Shown here: piece after piece, positions 53,294-61,675 of the stretch
Numbering within the stretch: the first letter of the stretch is position 1
How the letters are laid out: each line of letters opens with the position of its first letter
Assembly (NCBI GenBank): GCA_052168315.1
Contig: JBQLZO010000091.1
Coordinates: 104,391-168,390 of the forward strand
Reading direction: 5' to 3'
Source of the DNA: JBQLZO01 sp052168315
Lineage (GTDB): Bacteria; Planctomycetota; Phycisphaerae; Phycisphaerales; UBA1924
DNA length: 64,000 nucleotides
The notes under the pieces: generated by a model
Database searches by the model: none
What the model was told of the DNA's origin: nothing
What the model saw: the letters and a program-made list of their open reading frames with translations, nothing else
Position numbers and translations under genes: made by a program

Positions 53294-54004
53294 ATGCTCG
53301 AAATCGCAACGATGGACACCTGGTGGGAACTGAGCGGGCGCTACCCGAGCTTCCGCGCGCAGTCGCACACCTTGCTGAAGGACTTCGGCTATATGCGGCT
53401 GCTCGACGCGTTCGACACCATCCAGCCGAAGCGGCTACTCGAGTTCGGGCACGGCTTCAACCCGACCTTGCTCGCCCACGCTCAGGAGCGATGCGAGGCG
53501 TTCGGGGTCGACGACCATCAGGGCCTGCCGTACTTCCCGCCGAGGGATGAGTGGGAGCGGATGCACCGGGAGTACATGGTCGCGCCGTGCCCCGGGGTCC
53601 GTTTCGCGCGCGGGCTGCTCGGGGTCCACGAATTGCCGGAGCTGGAGCCGGAGAGCTTCGACATGATCGCGTCCGTCTCGGTGCTCGAGGAGATCTCGCT
53701 GGCTGACATGCGGCCGCTGCTGGAGCACTGCAAGCGGCTGCTGGCACCCGGTGGCGTGTTCGTCGGCTCGTTCGACATCATGCTCAAGCACCCACAGAAC
53801 ATCATGCGCTTCATGGAGCTGTGCGCGGAGATCGGGCTCGGGGCAATCGGCCCCGTTCCGGAGCGCTTCGAGCCGGACTACGGGTCAATGCTCATCGAGT
53901 CGCCGTCCGTCGTCATGCTCACCTACCAGATGGCAGAAGGGGAACTCCGCCGTTTCAATGGGCACTGGACCTCCGCGTACTTCTGCACGCAGCGTGCGGC
54001 GTGA
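53294..54004 (+). CDS. Methyltransferase-like protein
   Basis: Protein of 236 residues. The layout is that of a class I methyltransferase: RLLEFGHGFNPTLLAHAQER at the SAM-loop position, FDMIASVSVLEEISL, and RLLAPGGVFVGSFDI. The Gly pattern FGHGFN departs from the usual GxGxG, so SAM binding is uncertain. ATG at 53294 has GGAAGGA nine bases upstream, the ribosome site also seen at 19887 and 20666; a TTG at 53246 is also in frame. It lies in line with the preceding methyltransferase and the following fusion enzyme. Confidence 0.72.
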   Translation: MLEIATMDTWWELSGRYPSFRAQSHTLLKDFGYMRLLDAFDTIQPKRLLEFGHGFNPTLLAHAQERCEAFGVDDHQGLPYFPPRDEWERMHREYMVAPCPGVRFARGLLGVHELPELEPESFDMIASVSVLEEISLADMRPLLEHCKRLLAPGGVFVGSFDIMLKHPQNIMRFMELCAEIGLGAIGPVPERFEPDYGSMLIESPSVVMLTYQMAEGELRRFNGHWTSAYFCTQRAA

Positions 54005-54034
54005 TCCGAGCCCGGCAACCTCGATGGTGGCACT

Positions 54035-55681
54035 ATGACACCCCAGCCCCCGCGCAAGATACTGACCCGCGATGAGCTGGGCGTGCTGCGCGCCGAGGCG
54101 CGTGAGCGGGGGCGCACCGTCGTCCAATGCCATGGCTGCTTCGACATCGTGCACCCGGGGCATATCCGGCATCTCCGGTTCGCGAAGCAGCAGGGCGACA
54201 TCCTGCTGGTCTCGATCACGGCGGATCCGCTGGTCAACAAGGGCGCGGGCAGGCCGCTGTTCAACGCCGATCTCCGCGCGGAGAACCTGGCGGCCCTCGA
54301 CTGCGTGGACTGGGTGTTCGTCAACCCTGAGCCCACCGCGGAGGCGCTGCTCGACCTGACCCGCCCCGATGTGTACATCAAGGGGCGGGAGTACGAGAGC
54401 AACGACGATCCGAGGTTCGCGGCCGAGCGGCGGGCCGTGGAGTCGCATTCGGGGCGGGTGGTGTTCTCTTCGGGCGATATCGTGTTCTCGTCCAGCGCCC
54501 TGATCCGGGCGCTGGAGTCCGACACCACGCATCGCGCTGAGCACGGCACCGACCCGCGTCTGGCCACGCTCCGGCAGCTCGCTGCGAGCCACGATCTCTC
54601 CTCCCCCACGCTCCGCGACATCATCGCGAGGATCCGCGGCAAGCGGGCGGTCATCGTCGGCGAGCCGATCGTGGACACCTATGTGTCCTGCGACCGGCCG
54701 GGCGTGTCGTCCGATGCGCCGTGCCTCTCGCTCAAGCCGATCGACGAGGTCCGCTTCGACGGCGGCGCGGGCGTCATCGCCCGGCACGCCGCGGCCCTCG
54801 GCGCCACACCGGTGCTGATCACCGCGCTCCCGGCCCACGACCACGCCGCGCAGGCGATGCGCCGGCGGCTTGAGGACAGGGGCATCGAGGTGCGCGCGGT
54901 CAGGTCCAACGCACCGCTCCCGGAGAAGCAGCGCTATACCGTCGGCACCGAGAAGGTGTTCAAGCTCGACCTCGCCCGGGACATGGCCCTCGACGCCGAG
55001 GCGCACGATGCCCTGCACGAGCTCGTCGCCGACGCGTGCCTCACGACGAGCCACGCGGATGCGACCATCCTCGCGGACTTCGGGCTCGGCCTGTTGACCC
55101 GCAGGACGGTCGAGCGGCTGTGCGCCACGCTCCGCGACCGCCACGGCGTGCTGGCCGGGGATGTCTCCGGGCATCGCGCCTCCCTGCTGGCGATGAAGCA
55201 CGCCGATCTGCTCATGCCGGCCGAGTCCGAACTCCGGGCCGCGATCGGCGACCACGAGTCCTCGCTCAACGCGGTCGTCTGGCGGCTCGTCGAGGCCACG
55301 AGCGCCACGGCCGTCTGCGCCACCATGGGCGAAGAGGGCGCGACGCTGTTCCAGCGGCGGGCCGTGGCGTTCGATGCGACCGACGGCTGGCGGTCGTGGC
55401 TCGCGGCCGACCATGTGCCGACGCTCGCCACCCACCGCGTGGATCCGCTCGGGTGCGGGGACGCGATGCTGGCAACGGCGACGCTCGCCCTCTCGGCCGG
55501 CGCCACCCACGCCCAGAGCGTGTTCCTCGGGGCCGTCGCCGCCGCGATCCACGCCGAGCGCATCGGGAACACGCCCGTGACCAGCGACGACCTGCTGGCG
55601 CGCCTCGATCGGATCGACAGCGCACGGCTCGTTGTCACCGCGCCAACGAGCATCCCGGCGCGCCTGCTCAGCGCCTCCTGA
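54035..55681 (+). CDS. Nucleotidyltransferase-PfkB kinase fusion (domain order opposite to HldE)
   Basis: Protein of 548 residues. Residues 10-175 are a cytidylyltransferase-like domain of the RfaE2 type (CHGCFDIVHPGHIRHLRFAK, VSITADPLVNKGAGRPLF, VYIKGREYES). Residues 205-530 are a PfkB-type sugar kinase (VIVGEPIVDTYVSCDRPG, FDGGAGVIARHAAALG, and VDPLGCGDAMLATATLAL with the catalytic aspartate; the family usually has GAGD). HldE has the reverse order, kinase first. The product is probably a nucleotide-activated sugar for this cluster, not necessarily ADP-heptose, since a standard hldE is present. ATG at 54035; the next gene starts 24 bases later. Confidence 0.85.
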   Translation: MTPQPPRKILTRDELGVLRAEARERGRTVVQCHGCFDIVHPGHIRHLRFAKQQGDILLVSITADPLVNKGAGRPLFNADLRAENLAALDCVDWVFVNPEPTAEALLDLTRPDVYIKGREYESNDDPRFAAERRAVESHSGRVVFSSGDIVFSSSALIRALESDTTHRAEHGTDPRLATLRQLAASHDLSSPTLRDIIARIRGKRAVIVGEPIVDTYVSCDRPGVSSDAPCLSLKPIDEVRFDGGAGVIARHAAALGATPVLITALPAHDHAAQAMRRRLEDRGIEVRAVRSNAPLPEKQRYTVGTEKVFKLDLARDMALDAEAHDALHELVADACLTTSHADATILADFGLGLLTRRTVERLCATLRDRHGVLAGDVSGHRASLLAMKHADLLMPAESELRAAIGDHESSLNAVVWRLVEATSATAVCATMGEEGATLFQRRAVAFDATDGWRSWLAADHVPTLATHRVDPLGCGDAMLATATLALSAGATHAQSVFLGAVAAAIHAERIGNTPVTSDDLLARLDRIDSARLVVTAPTSIPARLLSAS

Positions 55682-55705
55682 CACCCCGAGACACCCGATT
55701 CCACC

Positions 55706-56905
55706 GTGCTCGCCTCGATCATCATCCCGACGCACAACCGCGCCGAGCCGCTGGATCACACGCTGGCGCGCCTGGAAGCGCTGGATCCGGAGCGGGTGCG
55801 CTGCGCGGGCAGCGCTGAGATCATCGTGGTGGACAACAACTCATCGCCGCGCCCCGCGATCCCACGCCGCCTGGCCAATGGCCTGCCGGTCGTCGGCGTC
55901 CGGCTCACCGAGAACCGTGGCGCTGCGGCCCGGAACGATGCGGCCATCCTCGCCTCCGGGCGCTGGCTCGTCATGCTCGACGATGACTCGGCCCCGATGG
56001 ACGACGGGTTCCTGGATGCGCTGATCGATGCGCCCGAGCACGCGGCGGCGGTCTGCGCCGACATCTGGCTCGCTCATTCCGATGACCGGGCGAGGCGACG
56101 CGAGACCGGGGGGCTTCCGGAAGTCCCCGTCGGGTGCGGCGTCGCGTATCGAACCGGCGCGTACCGCGCGCTCCACGGCTATGACCCGTCTTTTGTCTAC
56201 TACGGCGAGGAATACGACCTCGCCGCCCGCCTCATCTCCGCCGGATGGTCCATCGTGCACGACCACCGCTTCCGAGTCGAGCACCGCCGCGCCACGGCGA
56301 ACCGATCCCTGGCGAGGATACTTGGTCGGCTGATCCTGAATCACACCAGCGTGTGGCAGCGTTATGCGCCCGATGAGATCAGAGACGCCATGATCGACCG
56401 GGAACTGGAGCGTCTCAGAGTCATCGCGGAGCGAGAGGGCCTGGTGCGGGTCTTCCGAAACACCGAACGCGGGCTGGATGCGCACCTCGGCGCGCAGCAG
56501 CGCACGCCCATGTCACACGCTCACTTCGAGCGACTGATCGGATTCGAGGCCGCCCACTCCCACCTCCGGGCGGCGCTGGCGCCGACGGGTGGCGTGCCGG
56601 AGGTGGTGCTGGCGCTGCCGCCGGGACCGCCTGGAAAGCACGAGCACGAGATCCGTCGGGCGCTCGCATCGCTCGGCGTTCACCCCCCTACCACCGTCGC
56701 TGATGGGCACCACCGCATCCCGCCGGACGCGGCGCTCGTCCCCGCGACGCTCGCGCCGGGTCCGATGCTCGACGCGGCCCAGTGGCTCGCCGACGCCCAA
56801 CCCAGCGCTCGCATCGTCACCGCATGGGATCCCCGCGCCGATGCTCGCCCATCGCGAGCGCGAGCGAGCGATGCCGCGAAAATCCGCGTTCGCCGCACGG
56901 CCTGA
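55706..56905 (+). CDS. Glycosyltransferase family 2
   Basis: GT-A enzyme of 399 residues. Opening ASIIIPTHNRAEPLDHTLAR, nucleotide region EIIVVDNNSS, LTENRGAAARNDAA and the metal motif WLVMLDDDSAP (DDD) are typical of family 2. A later acidic EEYDLAARLI provides the catalytic base. The last 130 residues are Pro/Ala/Arg-rich and may be a separate domain. It adds a sugar to a growing glycan at the cytoplasmic side. GTG at 55706 is the start. It ends the plus-strand run of the cluster and converges on the giant beta-helix gene. Confidence 0.88.
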   Translation: MLASIIIPTHNRAEPLDHTLARLEALDPERVRCAGSAEIIVVDNNSSPRPAIPRRLANGLPVVGVRLTENRGAAARNDAAILASGRWLVMLDDDSAPMDDGFLDALIDAPEHAAAVCADIWLAHSDDRARRRETGGLPEVPVGCGVAYRTGAYRALHGYDPSFVYYGEEYDLAARLISAGWSIVHDHRFRVEHRRATANRSLARILGRLILNHTSVWQRYAPDEIRDAMIDRELERLRVIAEREGLVRVFRNTERGLDAHLGAQQRTPMSHAHFERLIGFEAAHSHLRAALAPTGGVPEVVLALPPGPPGKHEHEIRRALASLGVHPPTTVADGHHRIPPDAALVPATLAPGPMLDAAQWLADAQPSARIVTAWDPRADARPSRARASDAAKIRVRRTA

Positions 56906-56910
56906 GCGAT

Positions 56911-56934
56911 GGGCCATCGGCGGGGAGATGGCCC
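56911..56934. terminator. GC hairpin between convergent genes
   Basis: Perfect 8-bp stem GGGCCATC/GATGGCCC with an 8-base loop, within the 31-bp gap between the glycosyltransferase stop and the beta-helix gene stop. No T-tract on either side. Confidence 0.45.
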
Positions 56935-56936
56935 GG

Positions 56937-59900
56937 TCACAGGCACTGCGAACCGAACAGTCCGAGCAGCAGCCCGAGGTCATCCGAGTTCACGAACCCA
57001 TCCTCGTTCAGGTCCCCGGCCCCGACGCCGCCCGGCGTGGCGCTGCCGAACGCGCTGAGCAGCGCGCCCAGGTCGTCCGAGTCCACGACGCCATCGCCGT
57101 TGACATCGCCGGCCGGGCACGCGGGTACGCAGGCCTCCGGTGTGATGCTGAACGCGCCGAACAGGACATCGCCCGCGATCGCAGCGCCGGCGCCGCCGGG
57201 GTTGGCGGGCGTCGTCGGCCCGCTGGGAGAGCCCCACCAGTTGCAGCACGCCCGCACCAGCGCGGCTCCCGTCTCGTTGATCGCGAAGGTCGCGTTGCCG
57301 CCGAACCGCGACCCGCGCACCACCACCTCGGTCGCGCTGTCGGTGACGAGGATCCCGTCGTTGGCGCTGTTCTCGATGCTCGAGCACACGACACTCAGCG
57401 CTGCGCCCGAGTGCACGATGCCGTATCCCACGGCATCATCGAGCGAGCAGGATTCGAGCATGGCCGTGCCGCTGGCGGCGCACTGGACCGCGCGATCGTT
57501 CGCGGAGTCTCCGATGCCATCGATCGCGCACCGCACCAGCGACGCCGCGCCGGAACTGACTTCGATCCCGGTCTCCTGCGAGCCTCCGCCGATAAGTTCG
57601 ATCGCACAGTCCGAGGCGTCCAGCGTTGAGTTGGACAGGATCGCGATCCCGGCACGGTTCCCGAACGGGCCGGGAGCGCCCGCGCACCGGACCGTGGTCC
57701 AGGCCATGGCCGCATCGCCGCCGCTGGCGATCACCACGCCCGCCCACTGGCCCACCCCATCATCGCTGGTCGAGGTCATGATGATCGGCGCCGACTCGGT
57801 GCCGATCGCGTCCATGGATCCATCGATCCGGATCCCCGCGCCCGGCATCCCGCGGATCCGCACGCCCGGCTCCACCGTCATCGAGGACCCGCTCTGCACG
57901 AAGAAGCTCCCGGGCTCGAGGGCGAACGCGTCGAGCCCGTCCATGGATTCGAAGTACGCCGCCGGCGCCGCGGCGCCATCCCCCACGATGATCCGATCGA
58001 GCAGGTTCCCCGCGAACGAGCAGCCGGTGATGTTCTGGATCGACCCCGATGCCACACGCACCGGCGTGCACTCGTTGTCGGTCAACGGGCACTCCGCGAG
58101 TGCTCCGCTCGCGCCGTCGGTGACATGGAACGCGTGGTCGCTCCCGCCGCCGTTCCCGCATCGCTCGAACGCCGTGCGTGTGGCGCTGCCCGCGCTGGAC
58201 GAGGTGACATACACACCCGACTCGCTCGCGCCCGTCGCGATGTCGCTGACCACGCAGTCCGTCAGGGTCAACGAAGCGCCGCCCAGCACGGTGTATCCGC
58301 TCCGTATCCCGAACACATCCGGGTTCCCGGCCCGGCGAAGCGTTGTCCACGCCAGGTTCGCCACGCCGCCCGAGTCGACGACGATGCCCGACCACTGGTC
58401 CACACCATCATCAGAGACGGAGGTCAGCACGATCGGGTCGCGCTGTGTGCCCTCGGCTTGCATGGTCCCGCTCACACGGATCCCGGCACCGGCCATCCCG
58501 CGGATCCGCACGCCGGGCTCGATGGTGACCGATGATCCGCCCTGCACGAAGACGCTTCCCGGCTCAAGCACGAACGCGTCGAGCCCGTCCATGCTCTCGA
58601 AGTACGCATCGGTCGCCGATGTGCCATCCCCGACGATGATCCGATCGAGCAGGTTCCCCATGAACGAGCAGCCCGTGAGGTTCTGGACCGACCCCGACGC
58701 CACGCGGACGGGCGTGCAGTCGTTGCCATCGAACACGCACTCATCGAGGAAGCCGCCAGCGCCGTCGGTGACATGGAACGCGTGGTCGCTCCCGCCGCCG
58801 TTGCCGCATCGCTCGAACACGGTTCGTGTCGCGCTGCCCACGCTGGAGGAGGTGACATACACGCCCGCCTCGGCGTTCCCCGTCGCGATGTCGCTGATCG
58901 TGCAGTCGGTCAGAGACAACGAAGAGCCGCCGAGCAGCGAGATCCCGCTGCGGATCCCGAACACATCGATGTTTCCCGCCCGGCGGAGGGTCGTCCACGA
59001 CAGGTTCGCATCGCCACCGGAATCGACCACCAGCCCGACCCATTGATCCAGGCCATCATCCGGCACCGAGGTCATCACGATCGGATCGCGCTCGGTGCCC
59101 ATGGCATTGAGCGTTCCGTTCAGGCGGATCGCTGCGCCGGGCATGCCGCGGATCGTCACGCCGGGATCGACGGTCATCGTCGATGGTCCGCTCACGAAGA
59201 AGTTCCCGGGTTCCAGCACGAACGAGTCCAGCCCGTCCATGGACTCGAAGTACGGGGCGCCCGCGGCCGTGCCGTCTCCGACCAGGATTCGGTCGGACAG
59301 ATTCCCGGCAAACGAGCAGGCGGTGATGTTCTGGACCGATCCGGACGCGATGCGTATTGGCGTGCAGTCGTTGTCGATGAACGCGCAGTCATCCAGCGAC
59401 CCGCTGGCGCCATCGGTCACATGGAACGCGTGGTCGCCGGCGGCTCCATTGCCGCAGCGCTCGAATGATGTCCGGAGGCAGTTGCCGACGCTGGAGGAGG
59501 TCACATAGATCCCGGCCTCGGCGCCGCTGGTCGCGATGTCGCTGACCACGCAGTCCGTCAGCGACACCGAGGAGCCGCCGAGCACCGAGATGCCGGTCCG
59601 GAGGCCGAACACATCGAAGTTGCCCGCCCGCCGGAGGGTCGTCCAGGACAGGTTCGCCTCGCCACCCGAATCCACCACCAGCCCTCCCCACTGGTCGACG
59701 CCCGCATCGTCCAGGGAGGTCATCAGGATCGGCGCCTTCGGCGATCCGAACGCGTTGAGCACGCCGTTGATCCGGATCTGCGCGCTCAGCGCTCCTCGGA
59801 TCTGGACGCCGGGCTCGACGGTCATGGTCGCGCCGGTCGGCACCTGGAAGATCCCGCCCTCGAACGCCCACGCCTCCAGCCCGGACATGCTCTCAAGGTA

Positions 59901-61304
59901 CGGGGCCACGCCGGTCGACCCCGCGCCGACCTGGATCCGGTCCAGGAGATTGCCGGCGAAGGAGCAGCCGGTGATGTTCTGCGGCGAGTTGGGCCCGATC
60001 CGGGCCGCGCCGCCATCGTTGTCGATGAACGAGCACTCTTCGAGGATCGCGATGCCGCTGACCTGCGAGAAGAAGCCGAAGTCTCCCGCGCCGCCGTTCC
60101 CGCAGCGCTCGAAGCTGGTCCGGAGGCAGTCGGCAACGCTCCCGGAATCGACATAGACACCGCTCTCACCGGCGAGGGAGGCGATGTCGCTGATGGTGCA
60201 GTCCGTGAGTTGTACCGAGCCCGATCCGAGCGTGGTGATCCCGCTGCGGATTCCGAAGACATCGATCTCGCCAGCCCACCGCACGGTTGTCCAGACAAGA
60301 TTCGCCGCCGCGCTCGAGTCCACCACGAGCCCCGCCCATCGGGTTCCAGCGTCGTCGGTGGCCGAGGTCATCACGATGGGATTCGCGGCATCACCGGGCG
60401 CATCGAGGGTCGATCCCGCGCCGGTGACCCGGATCGAGGTCGCGGGCGTCGCGCCGCGGATCTGCACGCCCGGATCGATGCTGGCCAGCGCACCGCCCTG
60501 CACGGTCAGCGGCTCGATCAGGAAATATTCCAGCCCCTGCGACTGGGTGTGGAACACAGCGCCATTGGCGAGCGCCCCGGCGACGACCTCGATCACGCCG
60601 TTGGAGTTGTTCACGAACGCGTTGGCATCGATGTTCTGGACGGAGCTGGGCGTCACCCGGATCGGCGTGCCGAGGTTGGAATCGAAGGTGCACCCGATCA
60701 CGGAGAGCGTCGCCGCCCCGCTGGCCTCGACCACCCGGTCCCCGGCGCCATCGCCGTTGTTGGCGAAGAAGCACTGGTTCAGCACGGCGTTCCCGCTCGT
60801 GATACGCACCGCGTGGTCCAGCGCGGCGGCGCCGGCACCGAAGCTGATCGTGGAGTTCGAAACCGACAGCGAGCCGCCCGCGACCGTGATGTTCGCCGAG
60901 ATCCCGAACGGGTTTATGCTCCCCGCGTTCTGGAACACGACACCGAACAGGTCGGCGGTTCCACCGTTCACGATCAGCCCCTGCCACTGGTTGGCTCCGG
61001 TGCCCGCGGTCGACGAGAAAATGATCAACTCATCGCTCCCGTTGGCCATCAGGGCGCTTCCGGTGTCCACGCGCAGCGAGGAGTCGGCCTGCCCGAGCAC
61101 CTGGACGCCCGGCGCGATCGTCAGCGTCGAGTTGTTCGTGACCACGATCCCGCCCGCCAGCACATACGGCGAGCCCGCCACATCCCAGGTCGTGTCCGAT
61201 GTCACATTCGTCGACACGATCGTGGTGCCCATGACGACGGGCTGAATCGAGATCACAATGAACAGCGCGGCCGCGCTGATGAATCGCCGGGCGGATCGTG
61301 CCAT
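56937..61304 (-). CDS. Giant secreted beta-helix repeat protein with dockerin-like C-terminus
   Basis: Exported protein of 1455 residues. Signal peptide about 1-28 (ALFIVISIQPVVMG). Five long repeats of 216 residues follow (about residues 90-1200), each with MTVEPGVxIRG, a DQWxGLVVDSGG block, SWTTLRRAG, LTDCxxSDIA, RCGNG and CSFxGNLLDRI; this right-handed parallel beta-helix resembles pectate-lyase-like folds, but no catalytic residues are evident. The C-terminus carries two dockerin-like calcium loops (GDVNGDGVVDSDDLGALLSA, GDLNEDGFVNSDDLGLLLGL). A role in adhesion or surface structure is likely. ATG at 61304 has GGAG seven bases upstream; ATG at 61310 is alternative. Confidence 0.88.
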   Translation of the reverse strand: MARSARRFISAAALFIVISIQPVVMGTTIVSTNVTSDTTWDVAGSPYVLAGGIVVTNNSTLTIAPGVQVLGQADSSLRVDTGSALMANGSDELIIFSSTAGTGANQWQGLIVNGGTADLFGVVFQNAGSINPFGISANITVAGGSLSVSNSTISFGAGAAALDHAVRITSGNAVLNQCFFANNGDGAGDRVVEASGAATLSVIGCTFDSNLGTPIRVTPSSVQNIDANAFVNNSNGVIEVVAGALANGAVFHTQSQGLEYFLIEPLTVQGGALASIDPGVQIRGATPATSIRVTGAGSTLDAPGDAANPIVMTSATDDAGTRWAGLVVDSSAAANLVWTTVRWAGEIDVFGIRSGITTLGSGSVQLTDCTISDIASLAGESGVYVDSGSVADCLRTSFERCGNGGAGDFGFFSQVSGIAILEECSFIDNDGGAARIGPNSPQNITGCSFAGNLLDRIQVGAGSTGVAPYLESMSGLEAWAFEGGIFQVPTGATMTVEPGVQIRGALSAQIRINGVLNAFGSPKAPILMTSLDDAGVDQWGGLVVDSGGEANLSWTTLRRAGNFDVFGLRTGISVLGGSSVSLTDCVVSDIATSGAEAGIYVTSSSVGNCLRTSFERCGNGAAGDHAFHVTDGASGSLDDCAFIDNDCTPIRIASGSVQNITACSFAGNLSDRILVGDGTAAGAPYFESMDGLDSFVLEPGNFFVSGPSTMTVDPGVTIRGMPGAAIRLNGTLNAMGTERDPIVMTSVPDDGLDQWVGLVVDSGGDANLSWTTLRRAGNIDVFGIRSGISLLGGSSLSLTDCTISDIATGNAEAGVYVTSSSVGSATRTVFERCGNGGGSDHAFHVTDGAGGFLDECVFDGNDCTPVRVASGSVQNLTGCSFMGNLLDRIIVGDGTSATDAYFESMDGLDAFVLEPGSVFVQGGSSVTIEPGVRIRGMAGAGIRVSGTMQAEGTQRDPIVLTSVSDDGVDQWSGIVVDSGGVANLAWTTLRRAGNPDVFGIRSGYTVLGGASLTLTDCVVSDIATGASESGVYVTSSSAGSATRTAFERCGNGGGSDHAFHVTDGASGALAECPLTDNECTPVRVASGSIQNITGCSFAGNLLDRIIVGDGAAAPAAYFESMDGLDAFALEPGSFFVQSGSSMTVEPGVRIRGMPGAGIRIDGSMDAIGTESAPIIMTSTSDDGVGQWAGVVIASGGDAAMAWTTVRCAGAPGPFGNRAGIAILSNSTLDASDCAIELIGGGSQETGIEVSSGAASLVRCAIDGIGDSANDRAVQCAASGTAMLESCSLDDAVGYGIVHSGAALSVVCSSIENSANDGILVTDSATEVVVRGSRFGGNATFAINETGAALVRACCNWWGSPSGPTTPANPGGAGAAIAGDVLFGAFSITPEACVPACPAGDVNGDGVVDSDDLGALLSAFGSATPGGVGAGDLNEDGFVNSDDLGLLLGLFGSQCL
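57790..60960 (-). repeat. Coding tandem repeat, 648-bp unit
   Basis: The marker GTTCTG recurs at 58032, 58680, 59328, 59976 and 60633: three exact 648-base steps and one of 657 bases. Long stretches, such as the MSSSxVGxxxRTxFERCGNG coding part, are nearly identical between the inner units, and the outer units are more diverged. All steps are multiples of three and keep the frame of the beta-helix gene. Confidence 0.9.
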
Positions 61305-61675
61305 GACCATGCTCCTGATCGCTCGGGCCCGGAAGTGGACCCGGTCGGCTCAGGATACCCCCCGCTCCTACCGGTCCAAAGGGATTTCTTCACATCACAT
61401 CACCTGCGCGGCGTCCTCATCATATGCGAAGCACCGAGGATCCAAAGCCCGGAGCCCGGCCCGCGTGCCCCGAGCCCGGAGCGTCCCAATCCAAGAGATT
61501 CCCGGAACCACGCGACACGGGCCGGGCGAATGAACACTTCGACACCGCTCTGATCTCATCAATTCGTGACCCCGTTGCAATAAATCCGGTGTAAAGTCTC
61601 CGTGAATCGGACCATCGACTCGGATGCGCGGCGTCCACCCGCGCCGGTTCTCCAGCCCACCACGAGCGCCACCCC
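61305..61675. other. Divergent intergenic region, beta-helix / PP2C phosphatase
   Basis: 371 bases without a gene, relatively AT-rich near 61550-61615 (GTTGCAATAAATCC, GTGTAAAGTC). That AT-rich patch, 60-120 bases before the phosphatase gene, is the best place for its promoter, although no pair with proper spacing is convincing. No RNA gene or terminator seen. Confidence 0.45.

Noticed and set aside
56782..59046. 754-residue open frame on the plus strand
   Set aside because: It is the complement of the beta-helix repeat gene and shows only its mirrored repetition; no domain features.
57790..60960. Possible CRISPR or satellite array
   Set aside because: The unit is 648 bases, wholly coding and in frame, without the short repeat and unique spacer pattern.
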